Source of the DNA: Micromonospora luteifusca
GTDB taxonomy: Bacteria; Actinomycetota; Actinomycetes; Mycobacteriales; Micromonosporaceae
Direction: 5' to 3'
DNA: 64,000 bases
Assembly: GCF_016907275.1 (NCBI RefSeq)
Contig: NZ_JAFBBP010000001.1
Span: forward strand, 7,099,904-7,163,903
Shown here in pieces: positions 63,711 to 64,000 of this stretch. Numbering within the stretch: position 1 is the first letter of the stretch; each line of letters starts with the position of its first letter. The position numbers were made by a program, and so were the translations under genes. The notes below the pieces were generated by a model. The model saw only the letters and a list, made by a program, of their open reading frames with translations, did not search any database and was not told the origin of the DNA.

Positions 63711-64000
63711 TCAGTCCGTGCGCCCGGTGGTCGCGAGAGCGACCACCGGGCCGAGCACGAAGACGGCGGGCGGGCCGATGCCCTCCCGAGCGGCGAGCGC
63801 GCCGATCTCGTCCAGTCGGGCCGGCACGGACCGCTGGCCGGGCAACCGGCGTCCTGCACGGCGAGCACCGGGGTCTCCGGGGCCCGGCCGTGCTCGATCA
63901 GCACAGCCGCGATCTTGGCGATGGTGTCGACGGCCATCAGCAACACCACTGTGCCCCGGGCGCGCGCCAGCGCCGCCCAGTCGACAAGCGAGTCGGGATG
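63711..64000 (-). pseudogene. cobA-like uroporphyrinogen-III C-methyltransferase, 3' end, with frameshift
   Basis: The 5' part lies outside the window. The visible upstream frame reads LVDWAALARARGTVVLLMAVD, then IAKIAAVLIEHGRAPETPVL and VQDAG, matching the SUMT C-terminal domain (SAM/tetrapyrrole methylase). Near 63846-63849 the family continuation (QRSVPARLDEIGALAAREG, ending VALATTGRTD) is found only in another frame, so one base appears missing. It is either a true inactivating deletion or a sequence error. The last codons form a 12-bp hairpin that may terminate the convergent ABC operon. Confidence 0.7.
63723..63750. terminator. Hairpin inside the cobA-like 3' coding end
   Basis: A perfect 12-bp stem (CCCGGTGGTCGC, 63723-63734, with 63739-63750) has a GAGA loop. 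It is 13 bp past the permease stop, so it probably terminates that operon while encoding residues of the convergent gene. Confidence 0.7.

Overview
The window is about 64 kb of very GC-rich actinomycete DNA, most likely Micromonospora or a close relative in the Micromonosporaceae. The case rests on strong G/C bias at third codon positions, many GTG starts, many ATGA/GTGA stop-start overlaps, a SARP regulator, an F420-type oxidoreductase, an aromatic type II polyketide synthase and the general gene content. No rRNA, tRNA, CRISPR array, transposase or prophage gene was seen. The last gene runs off the right edge and the first off the left edge.

Layout. 1-7.5 kb: end of an SMP-30-like propeller gene, a lipoprotein L,D-transpeptidase, a secreted pair (Tat-exported TIM-barrel isomerase and a PKD-containing sugar dehydrogenase), and a beta-helix protein. 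7.6-11.9 kb: a branched-chain 2-oxoacid dehydrogenase operon (E1alpha-E1beta-E2) divergent from its Lrp/AsnC-type regulator. 11.9-13.2 kb: a stand-alone LigD-type polymerase and a small membrane protein. 13.4-18.4 kb: a surface-glycan locus (acyltransferase, epimerase, GT2, and a divergent GT39-type membrane transferase). 18.4-23.5 kb: phosphatase, NAD(P)HX dehydratase, hemerythrin, SDR, and glyA preceded by a ZTP riboswitch.

23.6-36.1 kb is the centrepiece, a compact aromatic polyketide cluster resembling the whiE/cur spore-pigment family. One tightly coupled minus-strand operon encodes a TcmI-type cyclase, a fused AccD-AccA carboxyltransferase, BCCP, biotin carboxylase, an ACP fused to an aromatase/cyclase, a cupin, KS-alpha, a chain length factor and an ABM-type monooxygenase. 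An FMN-dependent 2-hydroxyacid oxidase lies downstream. A divergent plus-strand unit encodes a SARP activator, a second TcmI-type cyclase and an FAD monooxygenase. The carboxylase can supply malonyl-CoA, KS/CLF/ACP build the chain, the cyclases fold it and the oxygenases tailor it. There is no ketoreductase, so an unreduced aromatic product is expected.

36.4-47.6 kb: a repeat-rich membrane-anchored HhH protein, LtrA, a maleate-isomerase-like and YrdC-like gene pair, an F420-dependent oxidoreductase, a secreted beta-helix protein, an APC permease and a DUF5995 protein. 47.7-53.1 kb: a large LuxR-family ATPase regulator divergent from a cyclase-ATPase with degenerate motifs. 53.2-64 kb: methyltransferase, dienelactone hydrolase-like protein, glycosyltransferase, phenylacetate-CoA ligase, a MarR/MFS pair, a two-gene CrcB fluoride channel, a PadR-ABC operon, and the frameshifted end of a cobA-like gene.

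Noteworthy non-coding elements: a 61-bp element with 14-bp inverted ends present three times (528, 53143, 56038), an AT-rich 48-bp near-perfect palindrome after glyA, a 28-bp tandem triplication at 7519, and heptamer direct repeats with helical phasing in the SARP/PKS intergenic region.
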